Below, piece by piece: positions 25,292-32,667 of a stretch of DNA of 35,250 nt (within the stretch, counting starts at the first letter, position 1; each line of letters opens with the position of its first letter). Source of the stretch: Candidatus Eisenbergiella merdipullorum (GTDB lineage Bacteria; Bacillota; Clostridia; Lachnospirales; Lachnospiraceae). The notes below the pieces were generated by a model, which saw only the letters and a list, made by a program, of their open reading frames with translations, was not told the origin of the DNA and searched no databases. Where the stretch lies: NCBI GenBank assembly GCA_019118445.1, contig DWYY01000025.1, positions 1 through 35,250 on the forward strand, in the 5' to 3' direction. The translations under genes were made by a program, and so were the position numbers.

Positions 25292-26608
25292 ATGGGATTA
25301 TATGAGAAGCTTGTAAACGGTGAAGAAAAGCTTTCCCTGGTGGGCTTGGGCTATGTGGGCATGCCCATCGCGGTGGCCTTTTCCAGGAAGATCAAGGTGA
25401 TCGGCTACGACCTGAATGAAAAAAAGATCGAGCTGTACAGATCGGGCGCAGATCCCACCAGAGAGGTGGGAGACGACGTGATCAAAACCGCGAAGGTGGA
25501 TTTCACGGCAGATGAGAGAAGGCTGAAGGAAGCGAAGTTCCACATCGTGGCGGTTCCTACGCCGGTGAATGCCGACCATACGCCGGACCTGACCCCGGTG
25601 GAGGGCGCCAGCCGCACTGTGGGAAGGAATCTGACGAAGGGCAGCATCGTGGTCTTTGAGTCCACCGTTTATCCGGGCGTGACGGAGGAAATCTGCGTGC
25701 CGATCATGGAGAAGGAATCCGGCCTGAAATGCGGCGTGGATTTCAAGGTGGGCTATTCTCCGGAACGCATCAACCCCGGCGACAAGGTGCACCGTCTGGA
25801 AACCATCGTGAAGATCGTCTCCGGTATGGATGAGGAAACGCTGGATACCATTGCAAAGGTATATGAGCTGGTGGTGGAGGCGGGCGTTTACCGCGCAGAA
25901 TCCATTAAAGTGGCCGAGGCCGCGAAGGTCATTGAGAACAGCCAGAGGGATATCAACATCGCCTTCATGAACGAGCTTTCCATCATTTTCAATAAAATGG
26001 GCATCGACACCAAATCCGTCCTGCAGGCGGCGGGCACGAAATGGAATTTCCTGAAATTCTTCCCCGGCCTGGTGGGCGGCCACTGCATCGGCGTGGATCC
26101 TTATTATCTGACCTACCGCGCCGAGATGATGGGCTATCACAGCCAGATCATCCTGGCAGGCCGCAGGATCAACGACGATATGGGAAAATACGTGGCGGAG
26201 AACGTGGTGAAGAACCTGATCAAAGCCGATATCCCGGTCAAGACTGCCAGGGTGGCTATCCTGGGATTCACCTTCAAAGAGAACTGTCCGGATACCAGAA
26301 ATACCAAGGTCATCGACATCGTGAAGGAGCTCGGGGAATACGGTATCCATCCTGTGATCGTGGATGAGACCGCGGATGCGGACGAAGCAAACCGCCTGTA
26401 TGGCGTCACCCTTGCGGACAGAGGCGTGATCAAGGAGCTGGACGCCCTTGTCATCGCGGTTGCGCATGAGGAATTCTGCCATCTTGACAGGGAGAAGATA
26501 TCTTCTTTCTTCCGCCCTGAAAACCAGAAGAAGGTCCTTGTTGACATCAAGGGGATCCTGGACCGGAAGGATTATCAGACAGAGGATTATATCTACTGGA
26601 GACTGTAG
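25292..26608 (+). CDS. tviB: UDP-N-acetyl-D-glucosamine 6-dehydrogenase (TviB/WbpO-type)
   Basis: This 438-residue protein follows Salmonella TviB closely as recalled. It has VGLGYVGMP (17-25) for NAD, a VPTPVNAD segment, VVFESTVYPG, GYSPERINPGDK and KVAEAAKVIENSQRDINIA. KWNFLKFFPGLVGGHCIG follows, with the catalytic Cys265, then GFTFKENCPDTRNTK. TviB oxidises UDP-GlcNAc to UDP-GlcNAcA, which TviC epimerises to UDP-GalNAcA. The matching tviC gene lies at 27355, separated only by the AT-rich methyltransferase-like gene. A GAGGT site lies 6 bases before the ATG. The related UDP-mannosamine dehydrogenase WecC is the main alternative, but the QRDINIA and KENCPD stretches favour TviB. Confidence 0.9.
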   Translation: MGLYEKLVNGEEKLSLVGLGYVGMPIAVAFSRKIKVIGYDLNEKKIELYRSGADPTREVGDDVIKTAKVDFTADERRLKEAKFHIVAVPTPVNADHTPDLTPVEGASRTVGRNLTKGSIVVFESTVYPGVTEEICVPIMEKESGLKCGVDFKVGYSPERINPGDKVHRLETIVKIVSGMDEETLDTIAKVYELVVEAGVYRAESIKVAEAAKVIENSQRDINIAFMNELSIIFNKMGIDTKSVLQAAGTKWNFLKFFPGLVGGHCIGVDPYYLTYRAEMMGYHSQIILAGRRINDDMGKYVAENVVKNLIKADIPVKTARVAILGFTFKENCPDTRNTKVIDIVKELGEYGIHPVIVDETADADEANRLYGVTLADRGVIKELDALVIAVAHEEFCHLDREKISSFFRPENQKKVLVDIKGILDRKDYQTEDYIYWRL

Positions 26609-26714
26609 ATGGCAGAACGGAATAGCAGATAAAAGAATGTTTTGTATGATACTGTTTTGACTTTTTAAAGAAGGCATGAAACGTATTATTAGTAAATAAT
26701 GTGGGGGGAGAAAT
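26609..26714 (+). other. AT-rich spacer at the edge of a low-GC island
   Basis: This 106-base gap is clearly AT-rich compared with other gaps in the operon. TTGACT (26657-26662) and TATTAT (26684-26689) look promoter-like but are 21 bases apart, too far for a normal sigma-A promoter. A very strong GGGGGGAG site ends 5 bases before the next ATG. No hairpin or insertion-sequence end was seen. Confidence 0.45.
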
Positions 26715-27323
26715 ATGTTGCAGCGCCTTTTTGAGCGAACAAGAGAGGTCGGTTTCATTTTTTGTATCATTGGTATATCCAAACGGGAACGATACAAAAA
26801 GTTACAGAGAAAATATGGATTTCCTATGTGGCATATCAGCCCATATGAGCTTCGTGAATATTTACAACAGGTATCTGTTTATATCCGGAATGCAAATGCG
26901 CAGGTAGTGGTAGATATCGGATGTGGGCTGGGAGAACTTCTGAGAAGCCTGAAAGGAGTTCAAAACAGGATTGGATATGATGTAAATCGAAATGTGATCG
27001 AAGCAGCAAGATCGTTGGGCGGAGGTATCTGTTTTAAAGAGGGAAGTTTTTCTGATGTTTCCCTTCAGCAGCCGATTGACTTTCTTGTTACGTTGAACTT
27101 CATGCATGGGAGCCCGGAGAAAGTATGGAGACAGACATACCATGAAATCGCCGAAAAAAATGATATCAGACATTTTGTGGTGGATACGCTTATCGGAAGA
27201 GAGAACTGCTATTCATTAGATTTTAGTAAGATCCTGCCAGAGAGTTATGAGCGGATCAGCCGGATGGGTCCCTTTCGAAATGGAAGATATGTAGAAATAT
27301 ATGCAAAAAGGGACAACCTTTAA
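26715..27323 (+). CDS. SAM-dependent methyltransferase-like protein, low GC
   Basis: This 202-residue protein has a class I methyltransferase motif I, VVDIGCGLGELL (about 70-81). A motif II-like acidic turn in GYDVNRNVIEAAR and a motif IV-like FLVTLNFMHG follow. The N-terminal 60 residues are Arg/Lys/aromatic-rich and not recognised. Methylation of a sugar or of an acceptor in this polysaccharide is a reasonable guess, but the substrate is unknown. The gene is about 40% GC by eye, against 55-60% for its neighbours, and uses AT-ending codons freely, so it was probably acquired separately. It lies between tviB and tviC, normally adjacent partners. A GGGGGGAG ribosome binding site supports ATG 26715. 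Confidence 0.75.
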   Translation: MLQRLFERTREVGFIFCIIGISKRERYKKLQRKYGFPMWHISPYELREYLQQVSVYIRNANAQVVVDIGCGLGELLRSLKGVQNRIGYDVNRNVIEAARSLGGGICFKEGSFSDVSLQQPIDFLVTLNFMHGSPEKVWRQTYHEIAEKNDIRHFVVDTLIGRENCYSLDFSKILPESYERISRMGPFRNGRYVEIYAKRDNL

Positions 27324-27354
27324 AGGGTAAATTATAACAGAACAGGAGACAGCA

Positions 27355-28332
27355 ATGGGATACAAAAATCTGAAATTTGACAAAGATTCCGTATTTCTCG
27401 TGACAGGCGGGGCGGGTTTCATCGGCTCCAACCTTTGCGAGGCGATTCTGGATATGGGTTATCAGGTAAGATGCCTGGATGATCTGTCCACCGGGAAACA
27501 GGAAAATGTGGACATGTTCCTGGACCGGGAAGGTTATACCTTCATCAAAGGAGACATCAAGGATCTGGAAACCTGCCGCCGTGCCTGTGACGGGGTGGAT
27601 TATGTGCTGAACCAGGCAGCTTGGGGCAGCGTTCCCAGGAGCATTGAGATGCCGATCTTCTACGAGAAGAATAACATCGGAGGAACGCTGAATATGATGG
27701 AGGCTGCCAGGGAGAGCGGCGTAAAAAAATTTGTATACGCCTCCAGCTCCTCCGTTTATGGCGATCATCCTGCCCTTCCCAAAAAAGAAGGGATCGAGGG
27801 CGAGGTGCTTTCTCCCTATGCGCTGACCAAGCGCACCAACGAGGAATACGGAAGGCTGTACAAAAAGCTGTACGGCCTGGATACTTATGGGCTCCGCTAT
27901 TTCAACGTGTTCGGACGCAGACAGAATCCGGACGGCATGTATGCGGCGGTGATCCCCAAGTTCTTAAAGCAGCTTCTGCATGACGAGGTCTGCACCATCA
28001 ACGGCGATGGAAAGCAGTCCCGCGACTTTACCTATATTGACAACGTGATAGAGGCAAACCTGAAGGCGTGCCTCGCTTCCAGCGATGCTGCCGGCGAAGC
28101 CTATAACATTGGCTCCGGCGGCCGGGAATTTCTGATCGATATTTATTACGACCTGTGCAAGGCCCTTGGCAAGAACATCGAGCCCAAATTTGGACCGCCG
28201 AGAAAGGGCGACGTGCGCGATTCCAACGCGGACATCACCAAGGCCAGGGAAAAGCTGGGCTATGATCCGGATTATGATTTCGAGGCTGGAATCAGGCTGG
28301 CAATCGACTGGTATAAGGAAAATCTGAAATAA
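27355..28332 (+). CDS. tviC: UDP-GlcNAc(A) 4-epimerase (TviC/WbpP-type)
   Basis: This 325-residue extended SDR has TGGAGFIGS (17-25), DDLSTG, LNQAAWGSVPRS, SSSSVYGDHPALPK and the catalytic Tyr155 and Lys159 in SPYALTK. RYFNVFGRRQNPDG and INGDGKQSRDFTYIDNVI follow. These stretches track TviC/WbpP, which interconvert UDP-GlcNAc and UDP-GalNAc or the corresponding uronic acids. With TviB upstream it would complete UDP-GalNAcA synthesis, giving the polymer a negative charge. AGGAGA lies 6 bases before the ATG, and a terminator-like hairpin follows the gene. Composition returns to the cluster average here, unlike the preceding methyltransferase-like gene. Confidence 0.92.
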   Translation: MGYKNLKFDKDSVFLVTGGAGFIGSNLCEAILDMGYQVRCLDDLSTGKQENVDMFLDREGYTFIKGDIKDLETCRRACDGVDYVLNQAAWGSVPRSIEMPIFYEKNNIGGTLNMMEAARESGVKKFVYASSSSVYGDHPALPKKEGIEGEVLSPYALTKRTNEEYGRLYKKLYGLDTYGLRYFNVFGRRQNPDGMYAAVIPKFLKQLLHDEVCTINGDGKQSRDFTYIDNVIEANLKACLASSDAAGEAYNIGSGGREFLIDIYYDLCKALGKNIEPKFGPPRKGDVRDSNADITKAREKLGYDPDYDFEAGIRLAIDWYKENLK

Positions 28333-28344
28333 AGCGGCAGAGAA

Positions 28345-28421
28345 ACCGGAACCGGCGTCCCGCAAAACGCATGTTTCTCCCATGCGTTTTCCCAAAAAGG
28401 ACGTCCGGCCCCGGTTTTTTT
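28345..28421 (+). terminator. Terminator-like hairpin inside the operon
   Basis: An inner 10-base-pair stem pairs AAAACGCATG (28364-28373) with CATGCGTTTT (28381-28390). Outside it GTCC (28357-28360) pairs with GGAC (28399-28402), then ACCGG/CCGG blocks at 28345-28355 pair with CCGG blocks at 28405-28415. Seven T residues follow at 28415-28421. This has the form of an intrinsic terminator or attenuator between tviC and the formyltransferase-like gene, whose ribosome binding site starts only 4 bases later. Confidence 0.6.
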
Positions 28422-28439
28422 GACAGGAGGAGAGGAAAA

Positions 28440-29360
28440 ATGAAGTACAGAGTTGTTGTATTCGGCGTGAAGGATACGACGGCGGAGATCGTATCCTATA
28501 TACAGGAAAAGCTGCATCCGGTGGATCTGGTGGTGACGATCCACAGCGATGTGCTCTCCGGCAATCAGGTGTCCGGCTATAAGGGACTTTCCTATCTGAC
28601 GGATCAGTACGGGATTCCTGTGTTTGAGACCCACTCCTATGGACTGAAAGATGAGGAAACAACCCGCTTTTTTGCGGAGAACGAATTTGAGATCGGCATT
28701 TCCATGGGCTGGCAGAGGCTTATCCCTCAGGCGGTGCTGGACCGCTTCCAGTACGGAATCTTTGGATTCCACGGAAGCTGCGGCTATCTGCCTTACGGCA
28801 GAGGACGCTCTCCCCTGAACTGGTCGGTGATCAACGGGGATACCCGGTTTGTGCTGAACCTGTTCCAGTATGATGCAAAGGCGGACAGCCCAAATGTGTT
28901 CGCTAACGAGATGTTTTCCATCAATCCCCACGACACCATCCGCACGCTGCAGTATAAAAATATCCTGGTGTCCAAACGGCTGATCGGAAAGCTTCTGCAG
29001 ACATGGCAGGAAGGGACGGTTAAGATCAGACGGCGGTCGAAGGACTTCGACGGCTGGTATGAAAAGCGCACTGCTGCCGACGGAAAACTGGACTTCCACA
29101 GAAAAACAAGGGAGCTTTATGATCTCATCCGCGGGGTAACCCGTCCCTTCCCGGGAGCATTCGCTTTCTGCGGGGAAACAAAAGTCACGGTCTGGAGCGC
29201 GCATCCGTTTGATGAAATGCTGGACTTTTCTGCATATGCGCCGGGAGAGGTCATTGACGTCTTTGACGGAAAGCCCATCGTGCGGACGGTGGATGGATCG
29301 CTTTTGATCGATGAATACGAATGTGAAAGGGCTCTGATGAGCGGAGATATTCTGGTCTGA
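28440..29360 (+). CDS. Formyltransferase-fold protein, candidate sugar N-formyltransferase
   Basis: This 306-residue protein has the formyltransferase N-domain ending in FGFHGSCGYLPYGRGRSP (108-125) and DAKADSPNV (145-153), then a C-terminal domain (about 205-306). In Fmt, ArnA and sugar N-formyltransferases the catalytic triad is Asn-x-His and Asp. Here His111 and Asp149 are present but the Asn position holds Gly109. The family uses N10-formyltetrahydrofolate to formylate an amino group. In this locus the likely acceptor would be a 4-amino sugar nucleotide from the aminotransferase at 9717 or 21316. The missing Asn leaves activity open. ATG 28440 has AGGAGGAGAGG just upstream. A longer start at 28371 would run through the terminator-like hairpin and is rejected. 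Confidence 0.78.
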   Translation: MKYRVVVFGVKDTTAEIVSYIQEKLHPVDLVVTIHSDVLSGNQVSGYKGLSYLTDQYGIPVFETHSYGLKDEETTRFFAENEFEIGISMGWQRLIPQAVLDRFQYGIFGFHGSCGYLPYGRGRSPLNWSVINGDTRFVLNLFQYDAKADSPNVFANEMFSINPHDTIRTLQYKNILVSKRLIGKLLQTWQEGTVKIRRRSKDFDGWYEKRTAADGKLDFHRKTRELYDLIRGVTRPFPGAFAFCGETKVTVWSAHPFDEMLDFSAYAPGEVIDVFDGKPIVRTVDGSLLIDEYECERALMSGDILV

Positions 29361-29401
29361 CGGAATGCCGCGTCTGCTGACGCTCTGGAATGGAGATTGA
29401 G

Positions 29402-30154
29402 ATGAAAATCGCGCTTCGTATGGATGATATTACGGCTGATATGAACTGGGATAATTTTTTCCGGCTGAAGGAGCTTTTTGATAAGGCGGGCATCCGGCCG
29501 CTCCTCGGCGTGGTGCCGGACAACCGGGACACATCCCTTTCCTGCATGCAGGAAAGGGCGGATTTCTGGGAGCTTTTGCTGGAGCTGCAGGAGGACGGCT
29601 GGTCCATCGCACAGCATGGCTGCCGTCATGTATACACTACGAAAAAGGGAGGGCTGTTTCCGCTGAACCATTTTTCGGAGTTCGCCGGACTTCCCTTTGA
29701 GCGTCAGAAGAAGCTGATCGCTTATGGAAAGCGCATTCTGGAAGATCGGGGTGTGGAGACGGATATTTTCATGGCGCCCGGGCATTCTTATGATAAAAAT
29801 ACGCTGCGCGCGCTGAAGGAATGCGGCTTCGCCTATGTGACCGACGGCTTTGGCAGCGCGCCTTACCGGAGGGATGGCCTGACTTTCCTTCCCATCGCCA
29901 GAAAGAGATCGGCCTGCTTTTCCGGAGGGGAGGGCTATACGACGCTGGTGATCCATGCCAACGGAATGAATGATGCCGAGATTGACTGGTATGCAGGAAT
30001 GCTTGCAGAACACGCCGGAGATTTTGTCTCCTATGGGCGGCTTCTGGAGCTTCCTGCAGAAGAACGCGATTTTGCAGGAAATCTTTCAGAATATGTGCAG
30101 GCCAGCGGAAAATGCCTGGCGGTGCGGGCGCTTTCCGTGCTTCGAATGAAGTAA
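29402..30154 (+). CDS. DUF2334/polysaccharide deacetylase-like protein
   Basis: This 250-residue protein shows an NodB-like barrel pattern. RMDDI with Asp8-Asp9 lies at the N-terminus, QHGCRH with His72 and His76 in the middle, and FMAPGHSYD (124-132) after it. The Asp-His-His metal set of carbohydrate esterase family 4 deacetylases is therefore present. The sequence lacks a signal peptide or membrane anchor, so it would act in the cytoplasm, perhaps removing acetyl groups from a sugar nucleotide or lipid-linked intermediate. It follows the formyltransferase-like gene by 41 bases. ATG 29402 was preferred over 29390 because GGAG lies about 6 bases ahead of it. DUF2334 members are poorly characterised. 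Confidence 0.8.
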   Translation: MKIALRMDDITADMNWDNFFRLKELFDKAGIRPLLGVVPDNRDTSLSCMQERADFWELLLELQEDGWSIAQHGCRHVYTTKKGGLFPLNHFSEFAGLPFERQKKLIAYGKRILEDRGVETDIFMAPGHSYDKNTLRALKECGFAYVTDGFGSAPYRRDGLTFLPIARKRSACFSGGEGYTTLVIHANGMNDAEIDWYAGMLAEHAGDFVSYGRLLELPAEERDFAGNLSEYVQASGKCLAVRALSVLRMK

Positions 30155-30220
30155 AGCCGGGCTGCAGCATGCCGATAAGGAGAGGCCGGCCTGAGGAGAA
30201 AAGGAAGGGAGTGAAGGAGG

Positions 30221-31348
30221 ATGAACAGATGCAGCGGACAGGCGGAGCCGGCCCGGGTGCTGCAGGTGCTCGGCGGGACCGGCCTTGGCGGCGCGGAGAG
30301 CCGTGTCATGGACAGCTACCGGCATCTGGACAGGAGCCGTATCCAGTTCGATTTCTGCGTACATTCGCAGGAAGAGGGATTTTTTGATAAAGAGATTGAA
30401 AGCCTGGGCGGTCATATATACCGGGTTCCCCGTTTTCGGGTGATCAACTGGATGGCATATCGGAAAGCCTGGAAAGCGTTTTTTGCGGCGCATCCGGGAT
30501 ATCGGGCGGTGCACGGACACATGACCAGTACCGCTTCCATTTACCTGCCCATCGCAAAGGCGTCCGGCGTTCCCCTCACTATTGCCCATGCCAGGAGCGC
30601 CGGTGTGGACCCGGGACTGAAGGGAATGATGACCCGTTTCCTTCGCAGAAATCTTGGGAGAAAGGCAGATGTATGCCTGACCTGCTCACGGCTTGCGGGG
30701 GAAGCCGTGTTCGGGAAGAAGATGGTGGAGCAGGGAAAGGTGATCACCGTCCCCAACGCCATTGACGCGCAGGAATTTGCCTTTTCTCCAGACATGAGAA
30801 TGCGCAGGCGGGCAGAACTTGGCATCGGGGAGCAGGAATTTGTGATCGGCCATGTAGGACGCTTCGGCCATATGAAAAACCACAGCTTCCTTCTGGATGT
30901 GTTCGCGGAGGTTTGTAAAATGCTGCCAGATTCCCGGCTGCTTCTGGTGGGGGAGGGCAGCCTGATGGGAGCCGTGCGGGAAAAAGCCGTTTCCCTGGGC
31001 CTTGCTGGCCGGGTGATCTTTGCGGGAAACCAGGCGCAGGTGGCGGATTATTATATGGCTATGGATTTCTTCGTTTTCCCGTCCATCTTTGAAGGGCTCC
31101 CCGGCTCTGTGATCGAGGCACAGGCGGCGGGCCTGCGCTGTCTGGTGTCGGACAGCGTGACGGACGAGGTGCTGATCACGCCGTTGGCGTCCGCCAGGTC
31201 TCTGGGGGACGGGGCCGCGGCCTGGGCGCGGGATGTTCTGGAGCGCCGGGAGTATGAGAGAAAACAGATGGCGCAGGCCATTAAGGACGCCGGATTTGAT
31301 GTTTCGGATCAGGTGAAATTTCTGGAAAAGCTTTATCTGGGAAGCTGA
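30221..31348 (+). CDS. GT4 family glycosyltransferase (EpsF-like)
   Basis: This 375-residue GT-B enzyme opens with VLQVLGGTGLGGAESRVM (13-30), the glycine-rich loop of EpsF-type GT4 enzymes. It has VHGHMTSTASIYLPIAK in the acceptor domain and IGHVGRFGHMKNH at the start of the donor domain. FEGLPGSVIEAQAAG carries Glu291 and Glu299 (EX7E). It should act in the cytoplasm, adding one sugar to the lipid-linked repeat unit. AAGGAGG sits directly against ATG 30221, while GGAAGGGAG lies about 9 bases upstream, so the latter is probably the functional site. Donor and acceptor are unknown. It is the first of two adjacent GT4 genes closing the operon. Confidence 0.88.
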   Translation: MNRCSGQAEPARVLQVLGGTGLGGAESRVMDSYRHLDRSRIQFDFCVHSQEEGFFDKEIESLGGHIYRVPRFRVINWMAYRKAWKAFFAAHPGYRAVHGHMTSTASIYLPIAKASGVPLTIAHARSAGVDPGLKGMMTRFLRRNLGRKADVCLTCSRLAGEAVFGKKMVEQGKVITVPNAIDAQEFAFSPDMRMRRRAELGIGEQEFVIGHVGRFGHMKNHSFLLDVFAEVCKMLPDSRLLLVGEGSLMGAVREKAVSLGLAGRVIFAGNQAQVADYYMAMDFFVFPSIFEGLPGSVIEAQAAGLRCLVSDSVTDEVLITPLASARSLGDGAAAWARDVLERREYERKQMAQAIKDAGFDVSDQVKFLEKLYLGS

Positions 31349-31395
31349 AAGCGGCCAGAAGGGGAAAGCAACAAGAAAAACGGGAGAACTTTTTT

Positions 31396-32589
31396 ATGAA
31401 GAAAAAAATCATGCTCATTGTTCCCATGCTTCATCAGGGCGGTTTTGAACGGGTATGTGTCGCCACGGCCCGGCTTCTGGAGCCGTATTATGAAGTTTAT
31501 ACCGTAATTTTCAGCGCGATGGACATCGCCTATGACATCCGGGGGCTTCATGTAGTCGATATCCACATGAAAAGCGTGGAGGGAAAGGCGGGAAAGGTAC
31601 TCAATGTGTTCCGGCGGGCGAAAAAGGTGGCTGCCCTGAAAAAGGAATACGGAATCGACATTGCCTACAGCTTCGGCCCTACGGCCAATCTGGTGAATGT
31701 TTTTTCCAGAGGGGGTATATTCGGAACCGGAAAAGACGGCGGAAGACGGGTAAAGGTCTGGTGCGGCGTGCGCAGCTACATGGATATGGGAAATCCAGGC
31801 CTCCTGCACCTGTTCTGCCGCCGTTCGGACCGCGTGGTCTCCTGTTCAAAGCTGATCCAGCGGGAGCTGGAAGAGAGGTTTTCCTGTCAGAAGATCTGCA
31901 CGCTTTACAATCCTTTTGATCTAGCAGCTATCCAGGAGCAGTCCAGGGAAGTGGGGGAGAAGGAGCGGATCCCTTTTGCAGGCTGCGGCCAGGTGATCGT
32001 GTCCATGGGACGACAGGATGATGTGAAGGGCTTCTGGCATCTGCTCAAAAGCTTTGCCCTGCTCCACCGGAAATACGACGGCGCCAGGCTTGTGATCGTG
32101 GGCGAGGGCGATTTTAAGGAATACTGGAAACTGGCGGAGGACCTTGGCGTCCAGGACGCGGTGAGTTTTCCCGGCGTGAAGAAAAATCCTTTTCCTTATC
32201 TGGCGCTGGGCCGCATGTATGTGATGACCTCCATCAACGAAGGCTTTCCCAACGTGCTGGTGGAAGCCATGGCTCTTGGCATCCCCGTGATATCCACCAA
32301 CTGCATGACCGGCCCTGCGGAAATCCTGGCGCAGGATTTTGATGCGGTATCCGGCCGCCAGGAATATCTGGATGCGGATTACGGGATCCTGATCCCTGTG
32401 ATGGACGCAAAGAAGGACCTGGATGCCGGCCGGATCACGGAAGAAGAGCGGAAACTGGCGGAGCAGATGGAGCGGCTTCTTTCCGATGATGCACTGCATG
32501 AGCAATACAGTCAGGCGGCGGTGAAGCGGGCCGCACATTTTTCCGGAGAGGCTTATGTGGAGCAGATCCGGGGAATGGCGGAGGGATAA
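31396..32589 (+). CDS. GT4 family glycosyltransferase
   Basis: This 397-residue GT-B enzyme has MLIVPMLHQGGFERV (6-20), the loop typical of GT4 enzymes in capsule loci, and SFGPTANLVN in the acceptor domain. VSMGRQDDVKGF and NEGFPNVLVEAMALG with Glu282 and Glu290 (EX7E) form the donor site. GGGAGAA lies about 6 bases before the ATG. It is the last plus-strand gene. No clear intrinsic terminator follows in the 78 bases before the end of the convergent ATPase gene, so transcription may run into that gene's antisense strand. Its likely job is one linkage of the repeat unit; donor and acceptor cannot be told. Confidence 0.9.
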   Translation: MKKKIMLIVPMLHQGGFERVCVATARLLEPYYEVYTVIFSAMDIAYDIRGLHVVDIHMKSVEGKAGKVLNVFRRAKKVAALKKEYGIDIAYSFGPTANLVNVFSRGGIFGTGKDGGRRVKVWCGVRSYMDMGNPGLLHLFCRRSDRVVSCSKLIQRELEERFSCQKICTLYNPFDLAAIQEQSREVGEKERIPFAGCGQVIVSMGRQDDVKGFWHLLKSFALLHRKYDGARLVIVGEGDFKEYWKLAEDLGVQDAVSFPGVKKNPFPYLALGRMYVMTSINEGFPNVLVEAMALGIPVISTNCMTGPAEILAQDFDAVSGRQEYLDADYGILIPVMDAKKDLDAGRITEEERKLAEQMERLLSDDALHEQYSQAAVKRAAHFSGEAYVEQIRGMAEG

Positions 32590-32667
32590 TAATTTTCAGA
32601 TTTTTCATAATATTCTGATTATTCTGACAAGAACCCGTCCTTCTACAGAAAGCCCCGGAAGCCAGTT
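32590..32667. other. AT-rich gap between convergent genes
   Basis: This 78-base gap separates the last polysaccharide gene from the ends of the ATPase gene. It contains a direct repeat TATTCTGAT/TATTCTGAC (32611-32628) and a TTCAGAT word (32595-32601). Both resemble words in the promoter region of the ATPase gene at 34482-34555. No GC-rich hairpin with a T-run was found. Confidence 0.5.

Noticed and set aside
26657-26689. Promoter TTGACT...TATTAT before the methyltransferase-like gene
   Set aside because: The 21-base spacer is outside the range for a normal sigma-A promoter, and no better pairing was found.
25298-26797. Minus-strand open frame of 499 codons opposite tviB
   Set aside because: It is the antisense shadow of a gene that matches TviB along its length.
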